Shown piece by piece: positions 5,804-7,534 of a DNA stretch of 7,534 nucleotides. The stretch covers positions 1-7,534 of the forward strand of contig JAWWBN010000193.1 of assembly GCA_033720955.1 (NCBI GenBank), written 5' to 3'. The DNA is from JAWWBN01 sp033720955. GTDB taxonomy: Bacteria > Acidobacteriota > Thermoanaerobaculia > Multivoradales > JAHEKO01. The notes under the pieces were generated by a model, which did no database searches, was not told the origin of the DNA, and saw nothing but the letters and a program-made list of their open reading frames with translations. The position numbers and the translations under genes were made by a program. How positions within the stretch are numbered: the stretch's first letter is position 1; every line of letters begins with the position of its first letter.

Positions 5804-6727
5804 ATGCCTCCGATCGTCGCCCTCGTGGGTCCGACCGCCACGGGCAAGAGCCGGCTCGCTCTCGAGCTGGCCGTCGAGTTGGACGGCGAGATCGTCAACG
5901 CCGACGCCCTGCAGGTCTACCGGGGCTTCGACCTGGGCACGGCCAAGCCCACGCGGGAGGAGCGCGCCCGGGTGCGGCACCACCTGATCGACGTGCTCGC
6001 GCCGGAGGAGCGGTTCTCGGCGGGACGGTTCGCGCGGATGGCCCGCGGGGCGCTCGCGGAGATCGGGGAGCGGGGGCGGCTGGCCCTGGTGGTGGGGGGC
6101 TCGGGCTTCTATCTCAAGGCTCTGCTCGAGGGCTTGAGCCCCCTTCCGACCGGGGACGAGCGGGTGCGCCGCGAGCTCGAGGAGAGGGCGGGACGCGAGG
6201 GGCTCGAGAGCCTGCGGAGCGAGCTCGAGAGGGTCGATCCGCGAGGGGCGGCGCGGCTCGCCCCGGGGGACCGCCAGCGAACTCTGCGGGCGCTGGAGGT
6301 GGCGGTCGCGACCGGCCGGCCGCTCTCCGAATGGCAGGATCGGACCCCTGCGGAGCCCGCGCTGGAGGCCGTCAAGCTCGGATTGACGCTCCCGCGCGCC
6401 CTTCTGTACGATCGGATCGCCGCTCGGGTGGGGCGGATGGTCGAGTCCGGCTGGGTTGAGGAGGTAGCGAGCTTGCTGGAGCGCGGTGTAGAGCCAACCG
6501 CCCCGGCCTTCCAAGCCATCGGATACCGACAGATCGCCCGTCACCTCCTCGGGGGGGACACGTTGGAGACCGCTCTGGAGGAGACCGTTCGGGCAACCCG
6601 CCGGTACGCCAAGCGCCAAATGACCTGGTTTCGCGGCGACGCCGGCATTCGTTGGATCCACGCCCAAGACCCCGCCGAGGCCCGGCGGGAGGCTCTCGAT
6701 ACGCTGGGCCGCTTTCGATCGAGGTAA
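5804..6727 (+). CDS. miaA: tRNA dimethylallyltransferase MiaA
   Basis: MiaA transfers a dimethylallyl group from dimethylallyl diphosphate to N6 of A37 in tRNAs reading UNN codons, which stabilises codon pairing. The 307-residue length is typical. Seen directly: P-loop GPTATGKS at 9-16, NADALQVYRGFDLGTAKPT from residue 32 with the catalytic-type Asp34 (the usual following Ser is Ala here), GGSGFYLKAL at 98-107, DRQRTLRALEV from 156, AFQAIGYRQ around 234-242, and RRYAKRQMTWFRGD near 266, which in the family contacts the anticodon stem. Nothing essential is missing. The ATG at 5804 lacks a Shine-Dalgarno but has a TANNNT element six bases before it. It is followed four bases later by hfq, the same pairing as in many bacteria including E. 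coli. Confidence 0.97.
   Translation: MPPIVALVGPTATGKSRLALELAVELDGEIVNADALQVYRGFDLGTAKPTREERARVRHHLIDVLAPEERFSAGRFARMARGALAEIGERGRLALVVGGSGFYLKALLEGLSPLPTGDERVRRELEERAGREGLESLRSELERVDPRGAARLAPGDRQRTLRALEVAVATGRPLSEWQDRTPAEPALEAVKLGLTLPRALLYDRIAARVGRMVESGWVEEVASLLERGVEPTAPAFQAIGYRQIARHLLGGDTLETALEETVRATRRYAKRQMTWFRGDAGIRWIHAQDPAEARREALDTLGRFRSR
6721..6726 (+). promoter_or_regulatory. Ribosome binding site of hfq inside the end of miaA
   Basis: GAGGTA, the best Shine-Dalgarno-like site before any gene in this window, overlaps the last sense codon (AGG) and TAA stop of miaA and lies about five bases before the hfq ATG at 6732. It fixes the hfq start and implies translation coupled to the end of miaA. 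Confidence 0.7.
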
Positions 6728-6731
6728 CTTC

Positions 6732-6944
6732 ATGGCCAAGCAGAGCATCAACATCCAGGACGGCTTCCTGTTCCAGCACCTGAAGGCGGGCACCACGGTC
6801 CGCCTGGAGCTGACCACGGGGACGTCCATCGAGGCTGTGATCCGTCGGTTCGACAAGTTCGCGCTGATCCTCGACCGGCAAGGCACCGAGACCCTGATCT
6901 ACAAGCATGCCGTGGCGAGCATCGAGGCGCTTGCCGATCAGTGA
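6732..6944 (+). CDS. hfq: RNA chaperone Hfq, divergent at the distal face
   Basis: Hfq is an Sm-fold hexamer that binds small RNAs and mRNAs and promotes their pairing. This 70-residue protein is core-length and lacks the long disordered tail of enteric Hfq. It has IQDGFLFQHLK (8-18) for the N-terminal helix, a beta core ending in FDKFALIL (40-47), and the Sm2 signature IYKHAVASI (56-64). By hand alignment to E. coli Hfq, proximal-face uridine-binding residues are kept: Q9 (E. coli Q8), F43 (F42), K58 (K56) and H59 (H57). Others differ: N13 is F14, and the distal-face Y25, I30 and K31 are E26, T31 and S32. The rim basic patch RRER is reduced to LKAG. Position directly after miaA strongly supports the assignment. 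RNA preference may therefore differ from enteric Hfq; this is inference. Confidence 0.9.
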   Translation: MAKQSINIQDGFLFQHLKAGTTVRLELTTGTSIEAVIRRFDKFALILDRQGTETLIYKHAVASIEALADQ

Positions 6945-7534
6945 GGCCTCGGCGGCCCGCCGCTTCGCCGTCGCCGCGGCGCTGATCGCCGCTCTCGCCG
7001 CCGGCTGTGCCACCACGTCGGCCCCCCGCGACGCCGGCAGGGCCCGCGCGGTGCTGTCGGAGCGCCCCTACCTCCAGTCGCCCCTGACCGGCTACCCTCT
7101 GGTGCTGGCTCCGGCGCGCCAGGAGGCGGTGCTCGACGCCTGGGCCTCTCTCGTCGAGCGGCTCGACCCCGAGGCCGCGGGGCGCCAGGCCGCGGCTTTG
7201 GTAGCCGTCACCCCCGGTCTTCATCCGGCGGCGGTGGTCCTCGCCCAGGCCGAGGTGGTCCGGGGGGAGGCCGACGCGGCGCGGGCGCGGCTCGAGCCGA
7301 TCCTGGCGGAGCTGCCGGAGTACGACGCCGCCCGTCTGCTTCTCGCGCGGGCCCGGGACCTGCTGGGGGAGGTGCCCGAGGCGTACCGGGAGTACCGGGC
7401 GCTCGCGCCGCGGATCTCGGCGGCGCGCGACCGGGCGGCGGAGCTCGAGACGCGGGCGGTGGAGATCGTCGGCCGCCGTGTCGACGACGCCCTGAGCCGC
7501 GGCCATGTCGAGGCCGGCCGGGCCGACCTGGCGC
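6931..7534 (+). CDS. Putative TPR-like lipoprotein, 3'-truncated by window edge
   Basis: The frame is open with no stop to the window end, giving at least 201 residues. From the TTG at 6931 the protein begins MPISEASAARRFAVAAAL, continues through a hydrophobic segment and reaches the lipobox LAAGC, so cleavage and lipidation are expected at about Cys26, followed by ATTSAP. Arg-Arg precedes the hydrophobic core. The mature part is Ala/Arg/Leu-rich helix; residues about 98-155 (HPAAVVLAQAEVVRGEADAA, then PEYDAARLLLARARDLLGEV and AYREYRALAP) have the spacing of two TPR-type helical hairpins, suggesting an envelope-anchored protein-interaction role. The TTG overlaps hfq by 14 bases and has GAGG at 6924-6927, rather close. 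The ATG at 6907 is the alternative, with no ribosome site. Third-position G/C bias supports coding. The specific function is unknown. Confidence 0.75.
   Translation, partial: MPISEASAARRFAVAAALIAALAAGCATTSAPRDAGRARAVLSERPYLQSPLTGYPLVLAPARQEAVLDAWASLVERLDPEAAGRQAAALVAVTPGLHPAAVVLAQAEVVRGEADAARARLEPILAELPEYDAARLLLARARDLLGEVPEAYREYRALAPRISAARDRAAELETRAVEIVGRRVDDALSRGHVEAGRADLA

Noticed and set aside
2619..5987. A 1122-codon open frame on the + strand running through birA, the unknown gene, comEC and miaA
   Set aside because: Its product is almost only Arg, Gly, Pro and Ala with no motif, and it overlaps four well-supported genes in another frame. In DNA this GC-rich, stop codons are rare in shadow frames.

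Overview
The window is a tightly packed, very GC-rich stretch of bacterial chromosome with nine genes, all on the + strand: seven complete and two cut by the window edges. High GC, strong G/C preference at third codon positions, a two-gene acyl-CoA mutase, a receiver protein with an acidic linker and a conserved C-terminal helix block, and a miaA-hfq pair together suggest a soil or sediment bacterium of the Acidobacteriota or a related deep lineage such as Myxococcota. This assignment is inference; there is no rRNA or taxonomic marker gene here.

Layout: (1) 1-878, C-terminal half of the large catalytic subunit of a B12-dependent acyl-CoA mutase, probably methylmalonyl-CoA mutase; (2) 921-1337, its separate cobalamin-binding small subunit; (3) 1346-2050, a receiver-domain protein with a Glu-rich linker and a helical C-terminal block but no DNA-binding domain; (4) about 2075 or 2141 to 2839, a biotin-protein ligase without a helix-turn-helix, whose true start is unclear; (5) 2836-3513, a conserved-looking protein of unknown function overlapping the ligase by four bases; (6) 3556-5778, the DNA-uptake channel protein ComEC/Rec2; (7) 5804-6727, MiaA tRNA dimethylallyltransferase; (8) 6732-6944, a divergent Hfq; (9) 6931 to the end, a TPR-like lipoprotein running off the window.

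Genes 1-5 may form a metabolic cluster. Methylmalonyl-CoA mutase acts downstream of propionyl-CoA carboxylase, a biotin enzyme that a biotin ligase would activate. Genes 7-9 are tightly coupled: the hfq ribosome site lies in the end of miaA, and the lipoprotein start overlaps the end of hfq. miaA-hfq adjacency is a classic arrangement. Two starts (mutase small subunit and miaA) have no Shine-Dalgarno but carry a TANNNT -10-like hexamer six or seven bases upstream, the signature of leaderless transcripts. These may divide the run of genes into separate transcription units.

No gap between genes exceeds 100 bases, and no RNA gene, mobile element, CRISPR array or convincing terminator is visible. 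This is mostly a core-genome region. The points most worth a second look are the PopZ-like tail of the receiver protein, the unknown 225-residue protein, the missing normal start of the biotin ligase, the leaderless-type promoters, and the altered distal-face residues of Hfq.
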